64,000 nucleotides of DNA from Vulcanimicrobiota bacterium (GTDB lineage Bacteria > Vulcanimicrobiota > Xenobia > Xenobiales > JADMJV01): the NCBI GenBank assembly GCA_023447635.1, contig JAEXNA010000037.1, positions 52,905 through 116,904 on the forward strand, given 5' to 3'. This document shows positions 16,274-25,900 of the stretch, in pieces. The notes below the pieces were generated by a model. It was not told where the DNA came from, ran no database searches, and worked only from the letters and a program-made list of their open reading frames with translations. Made by a program: the position numbers and the translations under genes. The stretch's first letter is position 1, and every line of letters begins with the position of its first letter.

Positions 16274-17473
16274 TTACTCGAAGATCTCGGTGATAACACC
16301 GGCGCCTACGGTACGACCACCCTCACGGATAGCGAACCGGAGACCAACTTCGAGAGCGATGTTGTCGATCAGTTCGACCCGCAGGTTCACGTTGTCGCCG
16401 GGCATAACCATCTCCATGCCCTCGGGCAGGAAGCATTCGCCGGTGATGTCGGTGGTTCTGAAGTAGAACTGAGGACGGTAACCTTTGAAGAAGGGGGTGT
16501 GACGTCCGCCTTCATCCTTGGACAGGATGTAGGTTTCGCACTGGAACTTGGTGTGGGGCTTGATGCTGCCGGGCTTGGCGAGCACCTGTCCACGCTGGAT
16601 GTCTTTACGGTCGACACCACGGAGCAGCAGACCCACGTTGTCGCCGGCCTGACCTTCGTCAAGCAGCTTGCGGAACATCTCGACGCCGGTGACGGTGACC
16701 TTGCGGGTCTTTTCCATCATTCCGACGATCTCGACTTCTTCCGAGGTCTTGACGATACCACGCTCGATACGGCCGGTTCCCACGGTACCACGACCGGTGA
16801 TGGTGAACACGTCCTCGATGGGCATCAGGAAGGGCTTGTCGACGGGGCGAACGGGGTCGGGGATGTAAGCATCCACGGCATCCATCAGGGCCCAGATCTT
16901 GGAAGCCCACTCATCATCCTTGGCGCCGGAAGACTCGAGGGCCTTCAGTGCGGAACCAGCGACGATGGGAGTGTTGTCGCCAGGGAACTCGTAGCTGTCG
17001 AGCAGTTCGCGAACTTCCATCTCGACGAGTTCGACCAGCTCAGGGTCGTCCATCATGTCGATCTTGTTCAGGAACACGACCACGTACGGTACGTTCACCT
17101 GGCGGGCGAGCAGGATGTGCTCGCGGGTCTGGGGCATCGGGCCGTCGGTGGCCGATACGACCAGGATGGCGCCGTCCATCTGAGCGGCACCGGTGTTCAT
17201 GTTCTTGATGTAGTCAGCGTGACCAGGGCAGTCCACGTGAGCGTAGTGACGTTTCTCGGTCTCGTATTCCACGTGAGCGATCGAGATGGTGATACCGCGC
17301 TCTTTTTCTTCGGGAGCAGCATCGATGTCGTCGACGTTCATCTTCTTTGCCTGCCCAGCCGAAGCGAGGGTGTGCATGATGGCAGCCGTCAACGTGGTCT
17401 TGCCGTGGTCCACGTGTCCGATCGTTCCGACGTTCACGTGGGGCTTGTTGCGTACGAATTTCTCTTTGGCCAT
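16274..17473 (-). CDS. tuf: elongation factor Tu
   Basis: GTPase of 399 aa delivering aminoacyl-tRNA. G motifs: GHVDHGKTT (G1, about residues 18-26), DCPGHADYIKNM (G3) and FLNKIDMMDD (G4). Domain II and III segments such as GRGTVGTGRIERG are intact. It lies 81 bp after fusA; the gap contains a short hairpin of CGGCCGT arms. Confidence 0.99.
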   Translation of the reverse strand: MAKEKFVRNKPHVNVGTIGHVDHGKTTLTAAIMHTLASAGQAKKMNVDDIDAAPEEKERGITISIAHVEYETEKRHYAHVDCPGHADYIKNMNTGAAQMDGAILVVSATDGPMPQTREHILLARQVNVPYVVVFLNKIDMMDDPELVELVEMEVRELLDSYEFPGDNTPIVAGSALKALESSGAKDDEWASKIWALMDAVDAYIPDPVRPVDKPFLMPIEDVFTITGRGTVGTGRIERGIVKTSEEVEIVGMMEKTRKVTVTGVEMFRKLLDEGQAGDNVGLLLRGVDRKDIQRGQVLAKPGSIKPHTKFQCETYILSKDEGGRHTPFFKGYRPQFYFRTTDITGECFLPEGMEMVMPGDNVNLRVELIDNIALEVGLRFAIREGGRTVGAGVITEIFE

Positions 17474-17554
17474 GTTATTAAGCCTCCGTTTCCTTTCTTC
17501 ACGGCCGTTGACGGCCGGCGTTACCCGATTGGGTTGAACTTTTTAGTTTGTAAC

Positions 17555-19654
17555 CTAGGCAATCACCGAACCGCTGAAGCGGCCGATGATCTCCTCTTGT
17601 ATATTCTTCGGTACGCCGTCGTATCGGGCGAACTTCATCGTATATGTCCCGCGACCCTGAGTGCGCGAACGCAAGGCCGTGGAGTATCCGAACATCGTGG
17701 CCAGCGGGACAAACCCCCTGATGATCCGCGAGTCGCCGGGAGCGTCTTCGTTTCCACGAATCTCTCCGCGACGTCCGCTGAGATCCCCAACAACGTCACC
17801 GATACATTCTTCGGGCACTACTACTTCAACTTCCATTACTGGCTCTTTGAGATAGCAATCCCCGTCGCGCAAGGCTTCCCGAATAGCCAGCGAGCCGGCG
17901 ATTCGGAAGGCCATCTCCGTCGAGTCCACCTCGTGAAAGGAGCCCGAATAGAGAGTAGCCTCAATATCCACTACGGGATAACCTGCCAGAGAGCCCGCTG
18001 TCAAGCCCTCCCGGATGCCAGTTTCGACAGCCGGGATAAACTCTTTCGGAATCTCGCCGCCAGCAATTTTGCTAACGAAGCGAAAACCCTCTCCAGCCTC
18101 CAAAGGTCGAACCTTCAGGCAGACATGGCCGAACTGGCCCTTGCCGCCCGATTGCCGCTCGAACTTCCCTTCCACATCGACTTCTTTGCGAAGGGCTTCC
18201 TTGTAGGCCACCTGGGGGCGCCCTACATTAGCACCAACGCTGAACTCGCGCAAGAGACGGTCGACGATAATCTCGAGATGAAGCTCTCCCATGCCCGAAA
18301 CCATGGTCTGACCGGTCTCTTCGTTCGTCGAAACGACGAACGTCGGGTCTTCTTCGCCCAGGCGAGCGAGCGCCTGGCCCATCTTGTCCTGGTCGGCCTT
18401 GGTCTTGGGCTCGATAGCCACCGCGATAACGGGATCCGGGAACTCGATCTTCTCCAACAGGATAGGATGAGCGATCTCGGCGAGCGTGTCGCCGGTGACG
18501 GCAAACTTCAAACCAACGATAGCACCCAACTCGCCGGCGCGGAGCTCTTCCACGTCTTCGCGACGATCGGCGTGCATCTTCAGCAAGCGGCTGGCACGCT
18601 CTTTCTTCTCTTTAGTGGTGTTCTGCAGCGCTACACCCTTCGAGAGAACACCGCTGTAAACACGCACGTAAGAGAGACGACCAACGAAGGCATCGCTTTG
18701 AATCTTGAAGACCAGGGCCGATACTGGGGCGTCAGGGTCGCTCGGACGCTCTTCGTCCTTGCCTGTATGAGGATGGGTCCCCTTGACAGGCGGTAGGTCC
18801 GTAGGCGCAGGCAGATAGTCTACCACGCCGTCCAGCATCGGCTGCACGCCTTTGTTCTTGAATGCCGAACCGCAGAAAACCGGAACGATATCGATGCTCA
18901 AAGTGCGCTTTCGAATCCCGGCGCGAATCTGGTCTTCCGTCAGCTCCCCAGTCTCGAGGTACTGCGTCATCAGATCGTCGTCGGCCTCGGCCGCCGCCTC
19001 GACCATCTTTTCGCGCCACTCAGCGGCGCTATCGAGAAGGTCTTCAGGAATCTCGGTCTCGGTAAAATTCAGGACGGAGTCGTCTTGATAGTAGACGGCC
19101 TTCATCCGAACCAGGTCGACGACCCCACGGAACGAGTCCTCCTCCCCGATGGGGATCTGGACTGCAACCGCAGTTGCGCCAAGACGCTCGTTGATAGCGT
19201 CGACGACATCAAAGAAGGAAGCCCCCGTCCGGTCCATCTTGTTGATGAACGCGATACGCGGGACCTTGTATTTATTAGCCTGTCGCCAGACCGTTTCCGA
19301 TTGAGGCTGGACGCCACCCACGGCACAAAACACGAAGACCCCACCGTCGAGAACGCGCAAAGAGCGTTCGACTTCGACCGTGAAGTCCACGTGTCCGGGC
19401 GTATCAATGATATTGATACAGTGATCTTTCCAGATCGCCGTCGTAACGGCGGAGGTAATGGTGATACCTCTCTCCTTCTCCTGCACCATCCAATCCATCG
19501 TGGTGTTACCCTCGTGGACCTCTCCTACCCGGTGGACGACACCAGTGTAGAAAAGAATGCGCTCGGTCGTCGTGGTTTTCCCAGCGTCGATGTGAGCGGC
19601 GATTCCGATGTTGCGAAATTTGGAGAGAGGTATCGAGCTCGTGTCCTGAGCCAC
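17555..19654 (-). CDS. fusA: elongation factor G
   Basis: Translocase GTPase of 699 aa. G motifs are AHIDAGKTTTTER (G1), DTPGHVDFTVEVERS (G3) and FINKMDRTGA (G4). The domain IV loop region GHVCLKVRPLEAGEGF and the C-terminal domain V are present. Order rpsG-fusA-tuf is the standard str operon. Confidence 0.99.
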   Translation of the reverse strand: MAQDTSSIPLSKFRNIGIAAHIDAGKTTTTERILFYTGVVHRVGEVHEGNTTMDWMVQEKERGITITSAVTTAIWKDHCINIIDTPGHVDFTVEVERSLRVLDGGVFVFCAVGGVQPQSETVWRQANKYKVPRIAFINKMDRTGASFFDVVDAINERLGATAVAVQIPIGEEDSFRGVVDLVRMKAVYYQDDSVLNFTETEIPEDLLDSAAEWREKMVEAAAEADDDLMTQYLETGELTEDQIRAGIRKRTLSIDIVPVFCGSAFKNKGVQPMLDGVVDYLPAPTDLPPVKGTHPHTGKDEERPSDPDAPVSALVFKIQSDAFVGRLSYVRVYSGVLSKGVALQNTTKEKKERASRLLKMHADRREDVEELRAGELGAIVGLKFAVTGDTLAEIAHPILLEKIEFPDPVIAVAIEPKTKADQDKMGQALARLGEEDPTFVVSTNEETGQTMVSGMGELHLEIIVDRLLREFSVGANVGRPQVAYKEALRKEVDVEGKFERQSGGKGQFGHVCLKVRPLEAGEGFRFVSKIAGGEIPKEFIPAVETGIREGLTAGSLAGYPVVDIEATLYSGSFHEVDSTEMAFRIAGSLAIREALRDGDCYLKEPVMEVEVVVPEECIGDVVGDLSGRRGEIRGNEDAPGDSRIIRGFVPLATMFGYSTALRSRTQGRGTYTMKFARYDGVPKNIQEEIIGRFSGSVIA

Positions 19655-19679
19655 AGCGAGAACTCCTAAAGCGGTTAGC

Positions 19680-20150
19680 TTACCACTTATAATGGGCGAA
19701 GGCTTTGTTGGCCTCAGCCATGCGATGGGTGTCCTCGCGCTTTTTCACAGCAGCGCCGACGCCCTGGGAGGCATCAGCAAGCTCGCTGGCCAGACGCTCC
19801 ATCATGGTGCGTCCGGAGCGGCTACGAGCACCGGAGATCAGCCAGCGCATAGCCAGCGAGTTGCGACGCTCGGGACGAACCTCGACGGGCACCTGATAGG
19901 TGGCACCACCGACGCGGCGGGCGCGAACCTCGACCTGAGGGGTAGCTTTGTCCATCGCGTCCTGGAAGACGGCCATGGGGTCTTTCCCGGTACGGGTAGA
20001 GACCAGATCGAGTGCACCATAAACGATACGCTCGGCCACGCCCTTCTTGCCTCCACGCATCAGCATGTTCATGAACTTGGCGATGCGCAGATTATTGAAG
20101 CGAGGATCAGGGATGATGGCCCGTTTCGGGGCCGGTCCTTTTCTTGACAT
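19680..20150 (-). CDS. rpsG: 30S ribosomal protein S7
   Basis: Protein uS7, 156 aa, head-domain assembly initiator and E-site contact. It contains NMLMRGGKKGVAERIVYGAL and VEVRPERRNSLAMRWL. A GGGG/CCCC hairpin sits in the 61-bp gap after rpsL. The TAGGAGCTAAGA region before ATG 20150 is the ribosome binding site. Confidence 0.98.
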   Translation of the reverse strand: MSRKGPAPKRAIIPDPRFNNLRIAKFMNMLMRGGKKGVAERIVYGALDLVSTRTGKDPMAVFQDAMDKATPQVEVRARRVGGATYQVPVEVRPERRNSLAMRWLISGARSRSGRTMMERLASELADASQGVGAAVKKREDTHRMAEANKAFAHYKW

Positions 20151-20211
20151 TCTTAGCTCCTAAGATGGTTAGCAAGCGACTCCCCCGAGGGGAGACCGCG
20201 GCGCGAGAACC

Positions 20212-20631
20212 TTACGACTTGGGTCGCTTGGCTCCGTACTTGGAACGGGCCTGACGACGGTTGGCAACACCAGCCGTATCCAGGGTTCCGCGTACGATGT
20301 GGTAACGAACGCCCGGCAAGTCCTTGACTCGGCCGCCGCGGATGAGGACCACGGAGTGCTCTTGCAGGTTATGACCGACACCGCCGATGTAGGCGGTCAC
20401 CTCGATACCGTTGGTGAGGCGTACACGAGCCACCTTACGGAGAGCCGAGTTCGGCTTCTTAGGGGTAACCGTCTTGACCTGAGTGCAAACGCCGCGCTTC
20501 TGGGGCGAGCCTTTGCGATTGGCGATTCTTTTCGACTTCAGCGAATTGAACCGGACCTGCAGAGCCGGGGACTTGCTTTTGCGAGTCTGGATCTTGCGTC
20601 CTTTTCTCACCAACTGATTGATGGTGGGCAT
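20212..20631 (-). CDS. rpsL: 30S ribosomal protein S12
   Basis: Protein uS12, 139 aa from ATG 20631, which has AAGGAG 7 bases upstream; a 13-residue upstream extension of the frame is rejected. It begins MPTINQLVRKGRKIQTRKSK. The streptomycin-site segments TPKKPNSALRKVARVRL and PGVRYHIVRGTLD look wild-type. It is the first gene of the cluster. Confidence 0.98.
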   Translation of the reverse strand: MPTINQLVRKGRKIQTRKSKSPALQVRFNSLKSKRIANRKGSPQKRGVCTQVKTVTPKKPNSALRKVARVRLTNGIEVTAYIGGVGHNLQEHSVVLIRGGRVKDLPGVRYHIVRGTLDTAGVANRRQARSKYGAKRPKS

Positions 20632-20845
20632 AAAAAAAGCTCCTTGTTCGTCCTTGTACATTGCACCCACGAGGGGTGCTGGCCGCCTGGTATGGCCGAG
20701 AGGAAACGGGAGCAGGAAGGATATCTAGCTGATATTCCGCCACCTGGAGTGGCTTTCTCGAAAGAAAGCTCCCTTCTCGGTACCTGGTCTGCCGCAAACC
20801 CTTGATATATAAGGCGTTGCGGCCGGCCGGCAAAATTGCTTCCAC
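20632..20845 (-). promoter_or_regulatory. rpsL leader with three hairpins
   Basis: About 210 nt lie between the predicted start of transcription and rpsL. Three hairpins can be drawn: 20752-20769 (7-bp arms closing a UUCG tetraloop on the RNA), 20719-20738, and 20663-20679 (6-bp arms) just before the ribosome binding site. The arrangement suggests leader control of the str operon by a ribosomal protein. Confidence 0.5.
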
Positions 20846-20874
20846 ATAATAGCACCGCCCCTAGGGGGTGTCAA
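20846..20874 (-). promoter_or_regulatory. promoter of the rpsL cluster
   Basis: Consensus minus-strand TTGACA (20869-20874), 17-bp spacer, TATTAT (20846-20851) followed by GTGG. The spacer contains the palindrome CCCCTAGGGG (20858-20867). Confidence 0.85.
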
Positions 20875-20881
20875 CACATGG

Positions 20882-22846
20882 CTAATAGCTAAAAAACGCT
20901 TGAATCTTGCGCAGAAGCTGCTCGGAAAGCTGTTCGAGCCGTCCGCCAGCACCGGTCGAATTCTCGCCCTTGGCAGCCTTCGCTCCTTCCGCCTCTTCGC
21001 GAGCCTTTTCCGTGCGAAGCTGACGGCGGGCCAGCACCTTGGAAATGACCTGCTCGACTTCAGGATGCGAGACGATGACGTCCCGCAACCCCTCTTTGTC
21101 GACCATCAGCAGCTCGGCATCGGTCATCGCATAGACGGTCGCAGAACGCGGCTCGCCCGTAAGCAGCGCCATCTCGCCGAAGTAGTTGCCAATAGCCATC
21201 TCGTTGCGCAGGAAGACCTCTCCTTCGGCGTCACGCACCTCGACACCAACGCGGCCGCTGCGGATGATATAGAAAGAGTCGCCCGACTCTCCCTGCCGGC
21301 AGATTTTCTCCCCCGCCGCAAAGAGACGGAAGCGGGCGCCCCGAGACAGCAGCTCCAGCGCCTCGCTACCGAGCGCCTCGAGGAAGTCGACGCTCGAAAG
21401 GAACGGGAGGACCTGCGGGTCGCTCTCATTGCCATAGACGTACTCCTGGGCGGACGGGGCGTAGACGATCGTTCTGGTTGGATACGGGATCTCCAGACGC
21501 TCCCGACGGAAGGCGTACCACATCCCTGCCCGGACCTTCGTCTCGATATTGAAACGCTGCGCGTAATCCTCGACCCACATCCGGATCCGGTACAGCACCT
21601 GATGATCCTGGAAGTCCATAATATGAATCTCTGGCCGTGGCTGCTTACGAACCTCCTCGACCTCATCGAGGACTTGCCGGATCACCTCGATGACCTGGTT
21701 CGGGGGATGTCGGTAATGCAGACCCACTCTGACGTCGCGAGCGTGCAAACGGGTCGGCGAAGAGTAGTTGGTAATCCCCTCCTTGGCCACCAAACTGTTA
21801 GGAAGGTTCACATGGTCGCCGGTGAAGGTCAGCAGCGAGGTTTGACGCCAGTCGATCTTATCGACCCGCCCTGACACCTGGCCCACCAGGACGTCGTCGC
21901 CCAGGGCGTAAGGGCGAGAAAGGCGCAACGCCAACCCGGCGAAAAAATTACCCAGAGTTTCCTGCAAAGCAAAACCGATAGAGACCGTAATGACGGCCGA
22001 ACCTACCAGCAGCGAGTTCAGGTCGCGCTTGAGAACAAGTCCCACGAAGCCGAGAAAGAGCCCAATGAAGACCAACCCGCGAACGAGGTCGCGAAAAAAC
22101 GTCGGCAATTCGGCCTGGCGAGCGACCGGAAAATAGAAGTCGAACACCCCGGCGACGACGGCTTCGGAAAAAACCAGAACCAGAAGCAGAACCAGGAGCC
22201 CCGCGAAAATGGCGGACCACTGCTGGGGAACGCCGACCACCTGAGGCCGAGCCGCCGCAAAATAGAGCGTCGCCCCCAGGACCCCGAGATAGGCCCAGAC
22301 GGACAGCCTTCGACGCAGCACGAAGGCCAGCGGATGCGACACCTGGGCCCACCGAAACAGATACATGTAGACGATATGAAGAAAGAGAAAGAATACCAGC
22401 ACAGTCCCCATTGCGTAAGCGCTGGGACCAGTCAGCAGTGGCGCCTCCGTGACCGAGAGAAGATAGCCGGCCAGAGGGAGCGTGTAGACCATCATCGGGA
22501 ACAGCCAGCCAGTCAGGTCGTACCGCCTGGCAAACAGCATTCTGGGCGGCTCGAGGAGCACCACCAGAGCCACCAAACCGCAGGTCAGAAAAAGCTCTGA
22601 GGAGAGAAAAAACGCCTCAGGAATCCTGACCGAGACCCACCACAGAGGCAACAGCAAGAGCAGAGGCAAACTCAGGACTCTTACCCTCTCCTTGATGAGC
22701 AGCCCCGTCTCACCCTTCGGGCGCCAATTCTTGAAGAGCAGCCGATGAGCAACCATTAGGCCCAGGAACATGGCCAGGGCGCCCAGCGCCACCAGGAGAT
22801 TCCGTCGCTCGACGGCGATAAGTTCTTGAGCGTTCAAAGGATCCAT
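20882..22846 (-). CDS. cyclic-nucleotide-gated MscS-family channel
   Basis: A 654-aa inner-membrane protein starting at ATG 22846. The N-terminal half has about eight hydrophobic segments. The MscS pore and beta domain follow, with GFALQETLGNFFAGLALR and YALGDDV typical of the family. The C-terminus (about residues 500-630) is a cNMP-binding domain with the phosphate-binding cassette FGEMALLTGEPRSATV, which keeps the Glu, Arg and Ser/Ala/Thr expected for cAMP or cGMP. This is the bCNG architecture. No good ribosome binding site is visible. It is separated from rpoB by a terminator. A CRP-type DNA site at 37058 suggests cyclic AMP is used in this organism. Confidence 0.9.
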   Translation of the reverse strand: MDPLNAQELIAVERRNLLVALGALAMFLGLMVAHRLLFKNWRPKGETGLLIKERVRVLSLPLLLLLPLWWVSVRIPEAFFLSSELFLTCGLVALVVLLEPPRMLFARRYDLTGWLFPMMVYTLPLAGYLLSVTEAPLLTGPSAYAMGTVLVFFLFLHIVYMYLFRWAQVSHPLAFVLRRRLSVWAYLGVLGATLYFAAARPQVVGVPQQWSAIFAGLLVLLLVLVFSEAVVAGVFDFYFPVARQAELPTFFRDLVRGLVFIGLFLGFVGLVLKRDLNSLLVGSAVITVSIGFALQETLGNFFAGLALRLSRPYALGDDVLVGQVSGRVDKIDWRQTSLLTFTGDHVNLPNSLVAKEGITNYSSPTRLHARDVRVGLHYRHPPNQVIEVIRQVLDEVEEVRKQPRPEIHIMDFQDHQVLYRIRMWVEDYAQRFNIETKVRAGMWYAFRRERLEIPYPTRTIVYAPSAQEYVYGNESDPQVLPFLSSVDFLEALGSEALELLSRGARFRLFAAGEKICRQGESGDSFYIIRSGRVGVEVRDAEGEVFLRNEMAIGNYFGEMALLTGEPRSATVYAMTDAELLMVDKEGLRDVIVSHPEVEQVISKVLARRQLRTEKAREEAEGAKAAKGENSTGAGGRLEQLSEQLLRKIQAFFSY

Positions 22847-22911
22847 GCTAAGGGAGCGGTGTTTCTCAATGACCGACTCGCTTCCCTTGCCCCTCCCCCA
22901 CCTCGACAAAG

Positions 22912-22955
22912 GAGAAAAAAAAGAAGGCCCCGTCCGTAGACGAGGCCTTCTTTTC
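22912..22955 (-). terminator. rho-independent terminator of rpoB
   Basis: A near-perfect 12-bp stem (22923-22934 with 22939-22950), 4-base loop, followed on the minus strand by eight or more T. It lies 16 bp past the rpoB stop and closes the operon after rpoB alone. Confidence 0.93.
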
Positions 22956-22970
22956 TGCAACTCCTGGCGC

Positions 22971-25900
22971 TTACAGCGAGGAGAGAGCTTCCTGGCTGAG
23001 GTCGAGACCCAGTTCGCGGGCGGTGGACTTGACGTCCGACTCTTCCACGGCCTTGATTTCGACTTCCCGCAGGTCGCCGGTCCGGTCGAAGCTCTTGACG
23101 CGAACATCGAGGCAGAGGCTCTGCAGCTCTTTGATAAGCACCTTGAACGACTCGGGGACGCCGGGCTCGAGAACGTTCTCGCCCTTGACGATCGCTTCGT
23201 AGGTCTTGACGCGACCGATCACGTCGTCGGACTTCACCGTCAGCAGTTCCTGCAGGGTGTAGGCCGCGCCGTAAGCTTCCAGCGCCCAGACTTCCATCTC
23301 TCCGAAGCGCTGACCACCGAACTGAGCTTTCCCACCCAGCGGCTGCTGAGTAATGAGCGAGTAAGGTCCGGTCGAGCGGGCGTGAATCTTGTCATCGACA
23401 AGATGAGCCAGCTTCAGCACGTACATCTGACCGACGGTCACGCGGCGATCGTACGCTTCACCCGTACGCCCATCGAACAACACCGTTTTATAGTCAGAAG
23501 GGATGGTGCGGTAGCGCGAGATCCAGTTGGCAAGCTTGGCCACTTCTTCCGGAGAAGTCGGCTTCGGCTTGGTCGCCAGGACACGAGCCAGACGCTCTTC
23601 TAGCGTGCGGTCGGTGATCACTTCGTCGATCACCTCGTCGCTGGGAATCTCTTCCTTGTTCTCGAGCTCGCCCGCCAAGAAATCCTTGACGCGCTTGCGC
23701 AGGTCGCCAGCGGGACCGGCCTCGATCAGCTCTACCACCTCTTTGTGGGTGATGACAGCATCCTCGAACGAGTTCAGGAAGAACAGGGTACGGTCGACCT
23801 GACCCTCATCGCTGAGAACGTAGTCCATCTCGTTGGTGGTCAGGTCGAAACCCTTCAGCCCCAGCGAGTAGCGGGTACGAGCCAGCTTCATCAGATCGTC
23901 GATCTCGGTTTCCTTGGCCGAGTCGAACACCGGCACTTCCACGCGCATCCGGTTGCCGTCGGGACCGATCAGCATAGACGCGGCCATACCGAGGTGGGTC
24001 TCCAACGTCTGACCGATGTTCATTCGCGAGGGAACGCCCAGCGGGTTGAGCACGATCTGGACCGGGGTGCCGTCGGGCAGGTAAGGCATGTCGGCGATAG
24101 GCAGAACCTTCGAAATCACACCCTTGTTACCGTGACGGCCGGCCATCTTGTCGCCCTGCAGAATCTTACGACGCTGAGCAACGTAGACGCGAACCAGCTG
24201 ATTGACGCCGGGGGAGAGCTCTTCCGTATCGTCGCGGGTGAACACCTTGACGTCGATCACCTTACCCTTACCGCCGTGAGGCACCTTGAGTGAGGTGTCG
24301 CGAACATCGCGAGCCTTTTCACCGAAGATAGCGCGCAGCAGGCGCTCTTCAGCGGTCAGCTCGGTTTCACCCTTGGGAGTGACCTTACCGACCAGGATGT
24401 CATCGGTCTGGACTTCGGCGCCGATGCGGATGATTCCGCGCTCGTCGAGGTCCTTGAGCGCTTCTTCGCCCACATTGGGAATGTCGCGCGTGATCTCTTC
24501 GGCACCGAGCTTGGTGTCGCGAGCCTCACACTCGTACTCCTCGATGTGAATCGAGGTGAAGACGTCTTCGCGGACCAGCTCTTCCGAGATCAGGATAGCG
24601 TCTTCGTAGTTGTAGCCTTCCCAGGGCATGAACGCCACCAGGATGTTACGACCAAGAGCGAGCTCTCCATTTACCGAGGAAGCTCCATCAGCAAGGACGG
24701 TGCCCTCTTCGATGCGCTGCCCGGGGAATACGGCGGGTCGCTGGTTGATGCACGTACCAGCGTTAGAGCGCAGGAACTTGTGCAGGCTGTGGGTGATCTT
24801 GGTGCCGTCGTCGGCGTCCATCTTGATCTCGTCGGCCGAAACCTCGGTGATCGTTCCGCCCACCTTCGACACCAGCAGAGCGCCGGAGTCCTTGGCCGCG
24901 CGATACTCGACGCCGGTGCCCACGAAGGGAGCCTCGGGACGGATCAGCGGCACAGCTTGGCGCTGCATGTTTGCACCCATCAGAGCGCGGTTAGCATCGT
25001 CGTGCTCGAGGAACGGGATGAGCGCGGTCGCAATCGACACGATCTGCTTGGGCGAGATGTCCATGTAGTCGACCCGATCGTGGTTCACGATCTGGGTCTC
25101 GTGCTTGGCACGAACAACCACGCGCTCGTCGATGATTCTCATCTTTTCGTCGAGGCGAGTGTTCGCCTGAGCGATCACGTGACGGTCTTCTTCGTCGGCC
25201 GACAGGTAGTCGATCTGGTCGGTCACTTCCACCTGAAGATTGAAGTGCTCGCCCTGCAGCGCCATCTCGTTGACGACGTTACGCTCCAGGATTTCGCCCT
25301 TCTTATAGCTCTTCTTGGCGAACTTGATCGGCTCCATGGCCCGAACCACCACGCGGCGGTAGGGGGTTTCCATGAATCCGAAGTGGTTCACGCGAGAGTA
25401 GGTGGCGAGAGCACCGATCAGTCCGATATTCGGACCTTCCGGAGTTTCAATCGGACAGATACGACCGTAGTGCGAGTAGTGCACGTCGCGAACTTCGAAG
25501 CCTGCGCGCTCACGAGACAAACCGCCCGGACCGAGAGCCGAAAGACGACGCTTGTGAGTCAGCTCGGCCAGCGAGTTGGTCTGGTCCATGAACTGCGAGA
25601 GCTGGGACGAACCAAAGAACTCTTTGATGGCCGCGACCACAGGTCGGATGTTGATCAGAGCCTGAGGCGTCACCGTCTCGAGGTCTTGAACCGTCATTCG
25701 CTCACGAACCACGCGCTCGAGGCGCAGCAGACCGACGCGGAACTGGTTTCGCAGCAGCTCGCCGACGGCGCGGATACGGCGGTTTCCGAGATGGTCGATG
25801 TCGTCGACACGGACCACCACGGGATAGTGCTCTTCGCTGACGGGGGCCAGGTAGGTCAGGCCACGGTCTTCGAATAGCTCGATTCCGCCTTCGGGAATCC

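Noticed and set aside
16499..18796. Open frame of 765 codons on the plus strand
   Set aside because: It is antisense to tuf and fusA, both unmistakable; long antisense frames are expected in high-GC coding DNA and the product resembles nothing.
22847..23107. N-terminal extension of the MscS-like protein
   Set aside because: It would run back through the rpoB terminator into rpoB; the Arg/Ser-rich sequence looks like a frame shadow.
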